IMG/VR virus record: IMGVR_UViG_3300045971_000354
Span: 62,001-126,000 of that record
DNA from: a virus
Length of the DNA stretch: 64,000 nt
Strand: one strand, 5' to 3'
A model generated the notes under the pieces. That model made no database searches. It was not told the DNA's origin and saw nothing but the letters and a program-made list of their open reading frames with translations. Both the position numbers and the translations under genes were made by a program. How positions within the stretch are numbered: the first letter of the stretch is position 1; every line of letters starts with the position of its first letter. Of this stretch, positions 35,851-43,905 are shown piece after piece.

Positions 35851-36926
35851 TATGTTATATTTCCTAAAAGTACATCTGCGTTAAAGAAATATTTAGACAA
35901 ATCTTCAGTTTGTTTTCGCAATTGTGGCAGACGTTTTATGTAATGCGTCATGGTAACAATAATGTGGTGACACAACTCTTGTCTATGTACTGTATAGCTA
36001 TCCCAATCTTTGGTCCATTCACTTGGATATTTAAATCCTTCGTGATACATTTCGGAATATGAAAGGCGATCTGGTACCATAGGTATAGCATCAACTAACG
36101 CCCCTTCGTAACATCCGATACCTAGTGTTTCTTGTAGACTTGCGCTAAACACAATCTTCGATTGACCTAGCAATGTATGATATTCTTCTTTGCTAAGTTC
36201 CTGATCTTGACAAACAATAAACTCGTACTGTGGTAATAATGTTGCAAGATCTCTAAAAATTTCAACCTGCTTTTCGGGCGCAATACGATGCGGAAACAAA
36301 ATAAGATCATGCTTTGATAAAGTTTTATATGGAGTAAGAGTTTCTTCCATATACTCCATTGGCCAACCAGTTTGCACAATTTTTTTATCGTATTCTGGTT
36401 TCCACCCTGTGATACGAGTCTTGCCATCTTGTAATAAATTATTTACAAACATTTCAATATGAAACTTAGTTGCAAAGTAGTTGAAATCTATTGCATGATA
36501 CAACGCTTTTTCGGTATGCCTAACCCAAGGAGCATTTCCAATCAATCGACCTAAAAAGTCTTGAGGATCATAACTGCCGGCGTGCCATAGTGCATGAATA
36601 GTAATTGGGATTTCCAATAACTCACTCATATACTTTAGGTTAATTATACCAGGATGCCATGCGTCAGTAAAAATAAAGTGGTCGCCCCCACGAATGGATC
36701 CGTCGCAAAACATACGGCCCATTTGCTCAACCTGGTTAGACTTATATACATTAGTCCCACCAAAATTGAGAAAAGCACCAGGAGTGGTAGCAGCAGGAAT
36801 ATCAGTAGGACCGGAAATAATTTGAACATTGAAGCCAGCCTTCTTAAAGAGAGCAGGTACACGAGACTTCCATTGTCCTGTGTACCTGGTACTCACCGCC
36901 TCTATATCGACGATGAAAATTGTCAT
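35850..36926 (-). CDS. Glycosyltransferase, GT-B fold (GT4-like)
   Basis: 358 residues. The C-terminal half has the GT-B donor-site pattern LILFPHRIAPEKQVEIFRDL, then ETLGIGCYEGALVDAIPMVP with the glutamates typical of GT4-type enzymes. The N-terminal half carries GGDHFIFTDAWHPGI. It presumably transfers a sugar from a nucleotide donor to DNA, virion protein or host glycan. The adjacent dehydrogenase could supply the donor. T4-like phages use other glycosyltransferases on modified bases, so DNA is a possible but unproven acceptor. Confidence 0.75.
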   Translation of the reverse strand: MTIFIVDIEAVSTRYTGQWKSRVPALFKKAGFNVQIISGPTDIPAATTPGAFLNFGGTNVYKSNQVEQMGRMFCDGSIRGGDHFIFTDAWHPGIINLKYMSELLEIPITIHALWHAGSYDPQDFLGRLIGNAPWVRHTEKALYHAIDFNYFATKFHIEMFVNNLLQDGKTRITGWKPEYDKKIVQTGWPMEYMEETLTPYKTLSKHDLILFPHRIAPEKQVEIFRDLATLLPQYEFIVCQDQELSKEEYHTLLGQSKIVFSASLQETLGIGCYEGALVDAIPMVPDRLSYSEMYHEGFKYPSEWTKDWDSYTVHRQELCHHIIVTMTHYIKRLPQLRKQTEDLSKYFFNADVLLGNIT

Positions 36927-37147
36927 TAGGACTCCTGGCGTTCCTTAGACTCGCGACGGGCCTTACGTTGCAAGAACTCTTGCGTCCGTTGCCAATCCTT
37001 ATACGCCTTGGATCGATACAGATCCGCCTGATCGAAAGCGATCATTTCAAACCGGCAATGATCATGCCACACATCAAGATCAGCAAAGATCTTGCTTACT
37101 TCTGGCTTCATAGTCAGATACTTACCGAGCCACTTTGGTGCTGCCAT
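36926..37147 (-). CDS. Small hypothetical protein
   Basis: 73 residues. Segments MKPEVSKIFADLDVWHDHCR and FDQADLYRSKAYKDW, with a highly basic C-terminal helix (FLQRKARRESKERQES). AGGAAAC precedes the ATG. It overlaps the glycosyltransferase start by one base and lies between it and the queD-like gene. Function unknown. Confidence 0.65.
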   Translation of the reverse strand: MAAPKWLGKYLTMKPEVSKIFADLDVWHDHCRFEMIAFDQADLYRSKAYKDWQRTQEFLQRKARRESKERQES

Positions 37148-37162
37148 TTTTGTTTCCTATTA

Positions 37163-37543
37163 TTAAAAAGGATTATTAGAAAATTGAAGATATGCGCCAT
37201 TCTCGCCATCTTCGCTCACGTCAACCCAAACCTCACGATTTGGGTATCTTGCATTGATTGTTGTGTTTAGATCACGTGCAATCATTTCGCAGGATTTGAA
37301 ATCTAGCTCGAGTGTGCCGTCATTGTAGCAATTCTCAAGCCAGCGTTTAAATTGGATGAATTCAATATCTCGGTCGTCGTGTGTTACTGCAATCCAGACT
37401 TTGAAGTGAAAAATATGTCGATGCGGGAATCCCAGGAAGCTTACATCGGCAAGATTAATTGCGTCGGCCGCAGCAGGGTAACAGTGTATGCCTTCCTTAC
37501 GAAAGGTTACCCAAATCATTGATAGTTTATCGTTTGGTCTCAT
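37163..37543 (-). CDS. queD: QueD-like (6-carboxytetrahydropterin synthase / PTPS family) protein
   Basis: 126 residues. His20 in GIHCYPAA with His41 and His43 in FPHRHIFHFKVWI fit the three-histidine zinc site of the PTPS/QueD T-fold. The C-terminal CEMIARDLNTTI...VWVDVSEDGENGA follows the family's SEVLAKWI...V.V.ET pattern. It would make 6-carboxytetrahydropterin from the FolE product, feeding QueE. The match is diverged and I cannot confirm all catalytic residues, so the symbol is tentative. Coupled by ATGA to the gene upstream. Confidence 0.65.
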   Translation of the reverse strand: MRPNDKLSMIWVTFRKEGIHCYPAAADAINLADVSFLGFPHRHIFHFKVWIAVTHDDRDIEFIQFKRWLENCYNDGTLELDFKSCEMIARDLNTTINARYPNREVWVDVSEDGENGAYLQFSNNPF

Positions 37544-38070
37544 TTGATGATCTTGTCGTTAGAGTATTGATCCCAAGATGTAAACTTACTACGATCTTTA
37601 AGATCGTGCAAGCTGTGTGACCATACACCTGGGTTAGTTGCTTTGAAATCCTTGTCATCAATTTTAATCATTGTGTTGTAGTTCCACAATTTGATGTAAG
37701 GAATAGGAACACGAATTTGCGGAATAAAATTATCAAATTCGTTCAAGCCGTTATCGTTAAATTCTTCTACCAGATGTAGAGGAATGTCGAGACTACACAG
37801 ATATCCCTTCTTAAGGAAATCAATTATCATGTTTTCCCAAGATTCCCAGGATTCAATATCAGTAGTATCAAAGTTGAAGCTATGATTTGCGCCAAAAAAG
37901 ATATGCTTAATAGCAACTCCGCACATAGTGAGCTTCATTGCAATATCTGTAATAGGTTGCACACCAGTTACAAACAATGTATCCATACCGTGTGCAGGGG
38001 TATGTTCCACCTCTACTCCAGTGAAGAATACAATGTTCTCTGCTTTGCCTTCTGTATAATCTCGTTTCAT
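37540..38070 (-). CDS. Conserved protein of unknown function between queD-like and dpdA
   Basis: 176 residues, soluble. Prominent segments: FFTGVEVEHTPAHGMDTLFV, IKHIFFGANHSFNF, YLCSLDIPLHLVEEF, FIPQIRVPIPYIKLWNYN and KIDDKDFKATNPGVWSHSLH, with many conserved-looking His and Asp residues. I recognise no family. It is coupled to queD-like by ATGA and has its own consensus promoter, with a start site only about a base from the ATG (leaderless candidate). Context suggests a role in deazaguanine modification; this is inference. Confidence 0.75.
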   Translation of the reverse strand: MKRDYTEGKAENIVFFTGVEVEHTPAHGMDTLFVTGVQPITDIAMKLTMCGVAIKHIFFGANHSFNFDTTDIESWESWENMIIDFLKKGYLCSLDIPLHLVEEFNDNGLNEFDNFIPQIRVPIPYIKLWNYNTMIKIDDKDFKATNPGVWSHSLHDLKDRSKFTSWDQYSNDKIIK

Positions 38071-38076
38071 GCTACT

Positions 38077-38105
38077 AGTATAGTATATTTTACGTTATTT
38101 GTCAA
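38077..38105 (-). promoter_or_regulatory. Sigma-70 promoter giving a probable leaderless transcript
   Basis: Minus strand TTGACA (38100-38105), 17-base spacer, TATACT (38077-38082). Only six bases separate the -10 from the ATG at 38070, so the transcript would start at or beside the start codon. No Shine-Dalgarno is possible. Confidence 0.8.
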
Positions 38106-39741
38106 GCAAATCTACAAGATTTTGCAGCTTTTCATCTTCGGGGTCTTCCAAATCAACTTCATTAGATTTGGTAACATTTTCTACTTCGAACAAATTCATA
38201 AACTCGTTTTCAGCATTTCCGCCCTGCATTCTAGAACCTTCAAGTGCTTTTAAGAAAGGCGTTGCTTGATCGATTAGTGCAAACGCATCTGCTTTAGTTG
38301 TAGTATTAAATAATTCTTCAATAAAGCGGTCGAAATACAAAATGTTTCGTGGAACCCAATCGCTATATTCATCACTAGCCGCATCTTTACTTCCTAATTT
38401 ATTCCAATGTTTCCATTTAATAGTATCACGAGTTTTTGCAATTTCGATATCCATTAATTGTTGAGCACGTTGAACAGCTTTAATATGGCATTCGACATTA
38501 TGCCCCATCATCAATGCATACGCAAAGCTATCCCAGGAAGTCTTATTAGGAATCTTATTAAGTTTATTAAGCTTTGGCGGAACATGATAGTGCGATACAT
38601 TTAAGTGATCAAACTTGACAAGTTTCCCGTCTTTGCCTGTTAATTCGGCATCTGTTTTGCGTTCGCCTAAATCGTAGTAGCAAATATCGCCTACGGTTAA
38701 CCGACGTCCAGTCTCGCTTTCAAACGGGAACGGTATGTCGGAACCGGAAAGGGCTTTGTTGTCGAATCCTTTGTCCATAATAACGCTCCAACGCTTTGTA
38801 GTGTGTTGCGCGTTTGTGTAGACAAGTCCGTGCGCCGTTGCGATGAATGGGGATGCGCAGTCAAAAGAGATGGTAAGTTCTTCATTGATATGTTTCCTGA
38901 TTTGTCTTTGAATTAAGGTTAAGTAACAACTCCAATCTAATTGAGCAGTGCCCAAGAAGTGGATCCAATTTTTGCCTTTCAGCAAACCATCTTCACGCAA
39001 GGTCATAAGACGCTTTAACGTAATATCCATTTTGCACATGTTGGCGCCTCCGAATGCCCAACCTTCGGCAGCTTTATCGCCCCAAACCGCAGGATCACTA
39101 AACTCTTTAACGCCATTGTACCAATCTTCTGCAGACTGCCAGTCCCATCCTTGCAACACGTTAAGGAACTTTGTTTGTCCTAGCCGGTTCTTTAGGAAAT
39201 ACTCGTTGTTAAACTTTGTCTTATCCAAACAGTCTTGGACCGACTTTAGTCCAGTCTTCGGACTGTGATTGTGATCACACGCCCAGGTTGGGACGTCAAG
39301 CATCATTGACCAATCTGCTGTTAGCTCAAGCCAATTTAGAATGTCGTCGCGGGTTTTGTTTGCCTTAACTCCTTCGAAGTCTAGCCAATCAAATTTTAGA
39401 ACGCCTTTACCAATTTGGTATCCGCCGGAGTCTCCGAGAATCATAGTGTTCCCACGATCACGTTGTTGGATCATTGACTCCTGCGTCATACTCTTTGTAA
39501 GATCTAACTGTGCGTGGCCCGCAGAGTAAAGACCATATTTGTATGTGAAATATCCCTGTTCAGGATTTAAGAAGTTCATACCTTCGATTCCGCGATCAAA
39601 GCCGGCGGGAATACGATTTTTTGGAACAAACTCTTCTAGTCGCTGTTTAGCAACATAGGTACTATAGAAGCTAGAGATTGCTGGAAGAAATACTGCGTAA
39701 TCTCTCTGTAGAGGGGTTAAATTAACTGGTGGATTTGTCAT
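38095..39741 (-). CDS. dpdA: DpdA-like tRNA-guanine-transglycosylase homolog (DNA deazaguanine insertion)
   Basis: 548 residues. TGT-fold hallmarks: GDSGGYQIGKG with the catalytic-site Asp104, the QG...GWAFGGAN region, FLGTAQ, and SFDCASPF with Asp294 at the position of the TGT nucleophile (the FDC motif). Phage and bacterial DpdA proteins use this chemistry to exchange guanine in DNA for a 7-deazaguanine. The C-terminal about 200 residues are specific to this type and end in an acidic tail. FolE, QueD-like and QueE in the window supply precursors. It overlaps the next gene by 20 bases. The precise modified base is unknown. Confidence 0.82.
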   Translation of the reverse strand: MTNPPVNLTPLQRDYAVFLPAISSFYSTYVAKQRLEEFVPKNRIPAGFDRGIEGMNFLNPEQGYFTYKYGLYSAGHAQLDLTKSMTQESMIQQRDRGNTMILGDSGGYQIGKGVLKFDWLDFEGVKANKTRDDILNWLELTADWSMMLDVPTWACDHNHSPKTGLKSVQDCLDKTKFNNEYFLKNRLGQTKFLNVLQGWDWQSAEDWYNGVKEFSDPAVWGDKAAEGWAFGGANMCKMDITLKRLMTLREDGLLKGKNWIHFLGTAQLDWSCYLTLIQRQIRKHINEELTISFDCASPFIATAHGLVYTNAQHTTKRWSVIMDKGFDNKALSGSDIPFPFESETGRRLTVGDICYYDLGERKTDAELTGKDGKLVKFDHLNVSHYHVPPKLNKLNKIPNKTSWDSFAYALMMGHNVECHIKAVQRAQQLMDIEIAKTRDTIKWKHWNKLGSKDAASDEYSDWVPRNILYFDRFIEELFNTTTKADAFALIDQATPFLKALEGSRMQGGNAENEFMNLFEVENVTKSNEVDLEDPEDEKLQNLVDLLDK

Positions 39742-40087
39742 GTTCTGTACTTAATATAATTGTAGCATCTAATTGCAGTTTTGCCTTTTCTAAATTCTCC
39801 ACCGCAATCTTTACAGCAGGATGTGTATCAGCCAATGTTTTTAGATTTGCTTCTTCGATCATTTTTTTCATGGCCCAATCGAGCGCCGCTTCTGAAGAAG
39901 GCACTATACCAATTGATCCAAGGGATCCGTTGACTGTTACCCATGACGCACCGTCGTACACCTCGAAGTTGTTATTTCTATAACGCACTAATCCAGCACT
40001 CGGCGCACCGTCGTTAATCCATATACTAGTAGGACCACCGCCTGACACATTAAGATGCTTACTTGTACTTGTTAATGCAGTTATCAT
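39722..40087 (-). CDS. Conserved hypothetical protein with fiber-like GLVRY...VYDGASW motif
   Basis: 121 residues. The N-terminal half (GLVRYRNNNFEVYDGASWVTV) resembles a motif common in phage virion and fiber proteins. The C-terminal half is helical (EAALDWAMKKMIEEA; PAVKIAVENLEKAKLQLDA). It lies between gp45 and dpdA with overlaps on both sides. The virion-like motif in a replication operon is unexpected. Function unknown. Confidence 0.65.
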   Translation of the reverse strand: MITALTSTSKHLNVSGGGPTSIWINDGAPSAGLVRYRNNNFEVYDGASWVTVNGSLGSIGIVPSSEAALDWAMKKMIEEANLKTLADTHPAVKIAVENLEKAKLQLDATIILSTEHDKSTS

Positions 40088-40821
40088 TATGCTTGTGCTG
40101 GAATGATGTATTTGTAAGTAGCAATACCACTATCGAGTTCGATTTGCATTGCACCGTCATTACTAATGCTAAACTTAGTATTATTGGCATCTGCAATCTT
40201 TAAAATGCTCAATACCTGGCTCACTGGCCATGTCCACGCCTTATTAAGCTTTCCTGTAACATCAGTTGCAAATACAAATTCGCCACCGTGTGTACTTTGA
40301 TCACCAAAGATAAACTTTAGATTCCCATCTTCAACCTTAGTTAAGAATGTTGCGTGTTCGCTGTTCGCCGCCGCTTGAAAGTTGAACCGCTGAATAGCGG
40401 AAACTGTCGGGTTAACTTCAACGTGCCAATTCACTCCACGGAACTTAACAGTCTTCAACTTCTCGTTAATAATTTCAGTGTTCATGAAACGATAGTCGTT
40501 CTTGAAGTCACCTGCCTTGTTTTCAAAGTGCAACCCTACCGGAATCGTATCACCGTTGCGATCTGCACTAACAATTTCAATTGTTGCATCTTCGCGATAT
40601 TCTGGACAGTCTAAATGAATCTTCAACTTATTAAGTTGTGGCATACCAAATACGCCCTTCATTTCTAGTTGTGGTTTATTGACCTCGCCATACATAATAA
40701 CACTACGGTCATCTGCCATGGAGTCGATTTTTGTGGACTTGTCTTCACCTGTAATCTTAACGATGTTAAGAAAGCCTAGATTGTGTGTATGTCCAACGAT
40801 GTCTTTAAGTAAGTCTTGCAT
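40087..40821 (-). CDS. 45: DNA polymerase sliding clamp (gp45)
   Basis: 244 residues, the usual length for T4-type clamps. The sequence (GFLNIVKITGEDKSTKI; VIMYGEVNKPQL; VEVNPTVSAIQRFNFQAAAN; FIFGDQSTHGGEFVF; WPVSQVLSILKIAD) follows the T4 gp45 fold pattern. In T4 the trimeric clamp tethers the polymerase and also serves as the mobile activator of late transcription. It lies just downstream of the polymerase gene. It has its own sigma-70-like promoter and an AAAGGA ribosome site. Confidence 0.9.
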   Translation of the reverse strand: MQDLLKDIVGHTHNLGFLNIVKITGEDKSTKIDSMADDRSVIMYGEVNKPQLEMKGVFGMPQLNKLKIHLDCPEYREDATIEIVSADRNGDTIPVGLHFENKAGDFKNDYRFMNTEIINEKLKTVKFRGVNWHVEVNPTVSAIQRFNFQAAANSEHATFLTKVEDGNLKFIFGDQSTHGGEFVFATDVTGKLNKAWTWPVSQVLSILKIADANNTKFSISNDGAMQIELDSGIATYKYIIPAQA

Positions 40822-40838
40822 AATTTGTTCCTTTATTA

Positions 40839-40867
40839 AGTATATTTAGATCTGCGAGTAATGTCAA
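40839..40867 (-). promoter_or_regulatory. Sigma-70-like promoter for gp45
   Basis: Minus strand TTGACA (40862-40867), 17-base spacer, TATACT (40839-40844). The leader to the ATG at 40821 is about ten bases and contains AAAGGA. Confidence 0.82.
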
Positions 40868-40874
40868 ATTTATT

Positions 40875-43544
40875 TTATTCAAAGTCAAATAAATTTCCAA
40901 AGTTATTGTCTTGCGTAGTTGAGTCCAAGTCCCATTCTAGCACCCCAATAAGATTTTCTAGTTTGTTGTTGATAATAGTAGTTTCCATTTCAGAATGCTC
41001 AAACGGAAGATCTTGAAACCACTTTGGTAAGCGTAATTCATCAACCGGATACGCAACACTGCTATATCCCAACGGATTTTCTTTCATCTTGCAAACAATA
41101 ACTTTCATACCGTCTACAATATTAACGGAGTATTTGTCTCCGTTCATACGCTTCAATGTATTCCAATTGATTGATGCTCTAACGTGCCCTGGCATATTTG
41201 CCTTGCCGTATTTCTTTTCCTTTGCTTCGTATTCTGCAATATTATTTGCGCGTTTTGGACTACCTTTTTCCCAACCTGGCCGCGCCTTAAACTCTGTTCG
41301 GAATACTGAAATCATTTCTAGAATCTCTTTTTCTTCGGTACCGTTGAGTACCTTTGTTAGAATTTCTTCAAGGAATTTCTGCATAAACTCAGGAGTATCA
41401 CTGCGCTTTAAGTCAAGCCCCATCGCTTTAATCTTACCGGGCTTATCACCGGTGTCTTGTCGTTTGCCGTCCTTATCGTAGTACAAAACCGCATATCGCT
41501 TCTTAGTAATGAATAAGCCCTTAATAGCAACTATTTCTCGTCCTGCTTTAATAACTTCGCCGCGCGTTTTTGGGCAATGAAAGTCATCTAGCATGAATTG
41601 CGGGAATGTTGCATTTACTTCGTCGGCAATCTGATCATACAGTTGGATAACGGTATCTTTATTCCACGGAATTAATCCCTTCTGAATGTCTTTCTTCAAT
41701 GTATTGTATGCGCTGAAGTAAACAGAGTCAGTATCACCGTAGATTACGCTCTTTCCTATGTAATCGTAGTCGCCTGTAATGTATTCATTTACTTTGCCGG
41801 CCATATGACGAGCAATGCGTCGCCCTGTGAGGGTGGTTGATTGACCAATTCGATTGTCGAAAAAACGACAACCAGCATTAAGAATAGCACCATACAGTGA
41901 GTTAAGGTTAATTTTCTTAACCAGCTGGCGCTTGTCCCAATACTCTTCTTCAATTTTGTTGCCGGCATTAATTGCATCCTTTAGTTTTGCTTGCATTTCT
42001 TTACGTTCTTTGTACCAACGCTTTAGCAAGCCCGGAATAATTCCTTCTTTTGCGTATGTAAAAATAGTTCCGTTTGCACTTAGCATCCACGGCTGATTAC
42101 TTTCAAATATCATTTCGAATATTTGTGCACCACTTAGTACATCGGTACTTCCATCTTCCCAATCAACAATAATATCGTGTGATTTATCTTGATCCATAAC
42201 AAATTCGTATTCGTTACTACCGAATTTCCCTTCCCACGCAGCGGCAAACGAATTTCCCTTCGCTATCTTTGCATCAATTTCTACTTTTGTGTACTCGGGA
42301 CGTAATTGTCCGACAATTGTTTCGGGTCCCATGTTTAATGCACGAATTGCAGATGGATACAGAGAGTTAATATCCATTGATCCGATCCAATCGTGGATAC
42401 CTTTCTTCGGATACGCAACATATGCACCTGCGGCCTGCGAATCTACTTCGCTATCACGACTACGCCGACTTGGAACAATAAGACCTTTTGCGTGGGCTTC
42501 GTTAATAATCGCTTGCTCAGTAACAGCAACAGCACCCATCGTTGTTTGAATCAACACAGTGTTTTCGTGCGCTACTGTATTTGCAAGGTCGATAAACTTT
42601 AGCTTACGGTCTAACTTTTCTAACAGCATTGTATCTTGTCGATTATATTCAATAAACTTTTTAAAGTCGTTGTTATATAATTGATCAAGTGTGCCTTCGT
42701 ATGCTGTCTTATGTTCCCCTAGCTCGTATTCTGCAATAGCATCGAGTCTAAAACTATGACGTTCTTCATATGTGTACTTACGATACAGTTCCAAACTATC
42801 TACGTGAACGCGACCGATCAAGTCGTATGTTACCGCAGCTTTACCGTACTTTTCGTATTCGCGTTTCTTAGGGAATTGATTCCATAAGCACAATCTGCGA
42901 GTGTCGTCTTTACTCAACGCCTTGATAACGCGATTAACAGTGTACGGCATATCGAAGCCTTCGCTGTTCCAACCACTCATCACATCTGCATCTTCAATAA
43001 GATTCAAAAACATATCAAGCATTTCTGCTTCTGTTTCGTACAAGATTGTGTTTGGAAACTCTTTAACTGCGTCCTTTGCCTGCGCCATTGTTATTGTCTT
43101 TGGAGGTACTGCTAAACATACCAGTGTTTCTAACCATTGTAGATACACTGCGATTGCAGTAATGGGCATGAATGCATCTTCAGGACTTGCGTATCCACGT
43201 TCGGGATCGAAGTCTACCTCAATGTCCCAAAAAGCTACATTTAGTTTTGGGGAGTCTTTACCTAGATAGTTTTCTTCCAATACACGAAATACTGGATTAA
43301 TGTCGCTTTCGAATAGTTTTCGATCGCCGTGTATTTTTAGTTCTTTTGCATGTTCTTTCCAACTTTTGCTTACTACTCTGCTTAGTTGGTCACCAAATAG
43401 ACTTGTATACTTTCCCTTCTTATCGGGCTGGTAAAACATATACTTTGCCGGAAACTGCTGGTATACTCGATTACCTTTTACATCGCGTTCGACGACAGAT
43501 ACGATATCTGTCTCGCGGTCCCACCGTGCATCTACATAACTCAT
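40875..43544 (-). CDS. 43: Family B DNA polymerase (gp43)
   Basis: 889 residues, close to T4 gp43 (898). Exonuclease motifs FWDIEVDF (Exo I), WNSEGFDMPY (Exo II) and YNRQDTMLLEKL (Exo III). Polymerase motifs MDINSLYPSAIRALNMG (A, near residue 390), KKINLNSLYGAILNAG (B) and IYGDTDSVYFSA (C, near 600), then KKRYAVLYYD. Both proofreading and synthesis sites look intact, with no intein or intron. The C-terminus NNFGNLFDFE resembles the clamp-binding tail of T4-like polymerases. The mRNA leader carries two hairpins that may allow autogenous control. TGGAGA precedes the ATG. Confidence 0.96.
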   Translation of the reverse strand: MSYVDARWDRETDIVSVVERDVKGNRVYQQFPAKYMFYQPDKKGKYTSLFGDQLSRVVSKSWKEHAKELKIHGDRKLFESDINPVFRVLEENYLGKDSPKLNVAFWDIEVDFDPERGYASPEDAFMPITAIAVYLQWLETLVCLAVPPKTITMAQAKDAVKEFPNTILYETEAEMLDMFLNLIEDADVMSGWNSEGFDMPYTVNRVIKALSKDDTRRLCLWNQFPKKREYEKYGKAAVTYDLIGRVHVDSLELYRKYTYEERHSFRLDAIAEYELGEHKTAYEGTLDQLYNNDFKKFIEYNRQDTMLLEKLDRKLKFIDLANTVAHENTVLIQTTMGAVAVTEQAIINEAHAKGLIVPSRRSRDSEVDSQAAGAYVAYPKKGIHDWIGSMDINSLYPSAIRALNMGPETIVGQLRPEYTKVEIDAKIAKGNSFAAAWEGKFGSNEYEFVMDQDKSHDIIVDWEDGSTDVLSGAQIFEMIFESNQPWMLSANGTIFTYAKEGIIPGLLKRWYKERKEMQAKLKDAINAGNKIEEEYWDKRQLVKKINLNSLYGAILNAGCRFFDNRIGQSTTLTGRRIARHMAGKVNEYITGDYDYIGKSVIYGDTDSVYFSAYNTLKKDIQKGLIPWNKDTVIQLYDQIADEVNATFPQFMLDDFHCPKTRGEVIKAGREIVAIKGLFITKKRYAVLYYDKDGKRQDTGDKPGKIKAMGLDLKRSDTPEFMQKFLEEILTKVLNGTEEKEILEMISVFRTEFKARPGWEKGSPKRANNIAEYEAKEKKYGKANMPGHVRASINWNTLKRMNGDKYSVNIVDGMKVIVCKMKENPLGYSSVAYPVDELRLPKWFQDLPFEHSEMETTIINNKLENLIGVLEWDLDSTTQDNNFGNLFDFE

Positions 43545-43556
43545 TATTATTCTCCA

Positions 43557-43574
43557 TACCGCTTATGGCCGGCA
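43557..43574 (-). promoter_or_regulatory. Proximal operator-like RNA hairpin in the polymerase leader
   Basis: On the mRNA: UGCCG (43570-43574), 8-base loop GCCAUAAG, CGGUA (43557-43561), a 5-bp stem with one G-U pair. The Shine-Dalgarno UGGAGA (43551-43556) follows with no gap, so protein bound here would block translation. T4 gp43 represses itself at a 5-bp stem, 8-base-loop hairpin in the same place. Confidence 0.65.
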
Positions 43575-43585
43575 ACCTTCTATAT

Positions 43586-43603
43586 AGCGAATTATGGCTC
43601 GCT
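43586..43603 (-). promoter_or_regulatory. Distal operator-like RNA hairpin in the polymerase leader
   Basis: On the mRNA: AGCGA (43599-43603), 8-base loop GCCAUAAU, UCGCU (43586-43590), a perfect 5-bp stem. The loop matches the proximal hairpin in seven of eight bases though the stems differ, which points to a shared ligand. Confidence 0.6.
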
Positions 43604-43614
43604 GAACCTTTCTC

Positions 43615-43905
43615 TTAACTATTTATTAGTCGAACTAACGCAAGTGAATCAATACTGACTAGCAGTAAGTAGTTTGCCATCATTCCTGTACTTCTTCGTG
43701 TCCACGCCGCCCACCCAAATATTGCACATTGAGTCATGAATAATGGATACAAAATTAGGAAAGGCGGATTCGGAACTGTTAAGGCCATTGTAATGCTACA
43801 CGCAATACTCATTGCCCATGCAACTATTTCAAGAGAAAATCTTAACGGGTATGCTTTGAAGTCTTCTGTAATCCACTTCCGTGTATACGTAAAGAAATCT
43901 GCCAT
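43615..43905 (-). CDS. Small integral membrane protein
   Basis: 96 residues with about three hydrophobic segments (LEIVAWAMSIACSITMAL; FLILYPLFMTQCAIFGWAAW; YLLLVSIDSLALVRLI) after an amphipathic N-terminus. No signal peptide cleavage site. Similar small membrane proteins sit near polymerase or dsbA in related aquatic phages. Its ATG shares one base with the dsbA stop. Function unknown. Confidence 0.7.
   Translation of the reverse strand: MADFFTYTRKWITEDFKAYPLRFSLEIVAWAMSIACSITMALTVPNPPFLILYPLFMTQCAIFGWAAWTRRSTGMMANYLLLVSIDSLALVRLINS
43620..43627 (-). promoter_or_regulatory. Candidate late promoter box (AATAAATA) upstream of the polymerase
   Basis: Minus-strand AATAAATA in the last codons of the preceding gene. 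The predicted start near 43614 would still include both leader hairpins. Weakly supported. Confidence 0.3.

Noticed and set aside
40875-43544. Intein or intron in the DNA polymerase, given the nearby homing endonucleases
   Set aside because: All exonuclease and polymerase motifs are in one uninterrupted frame of normal length.
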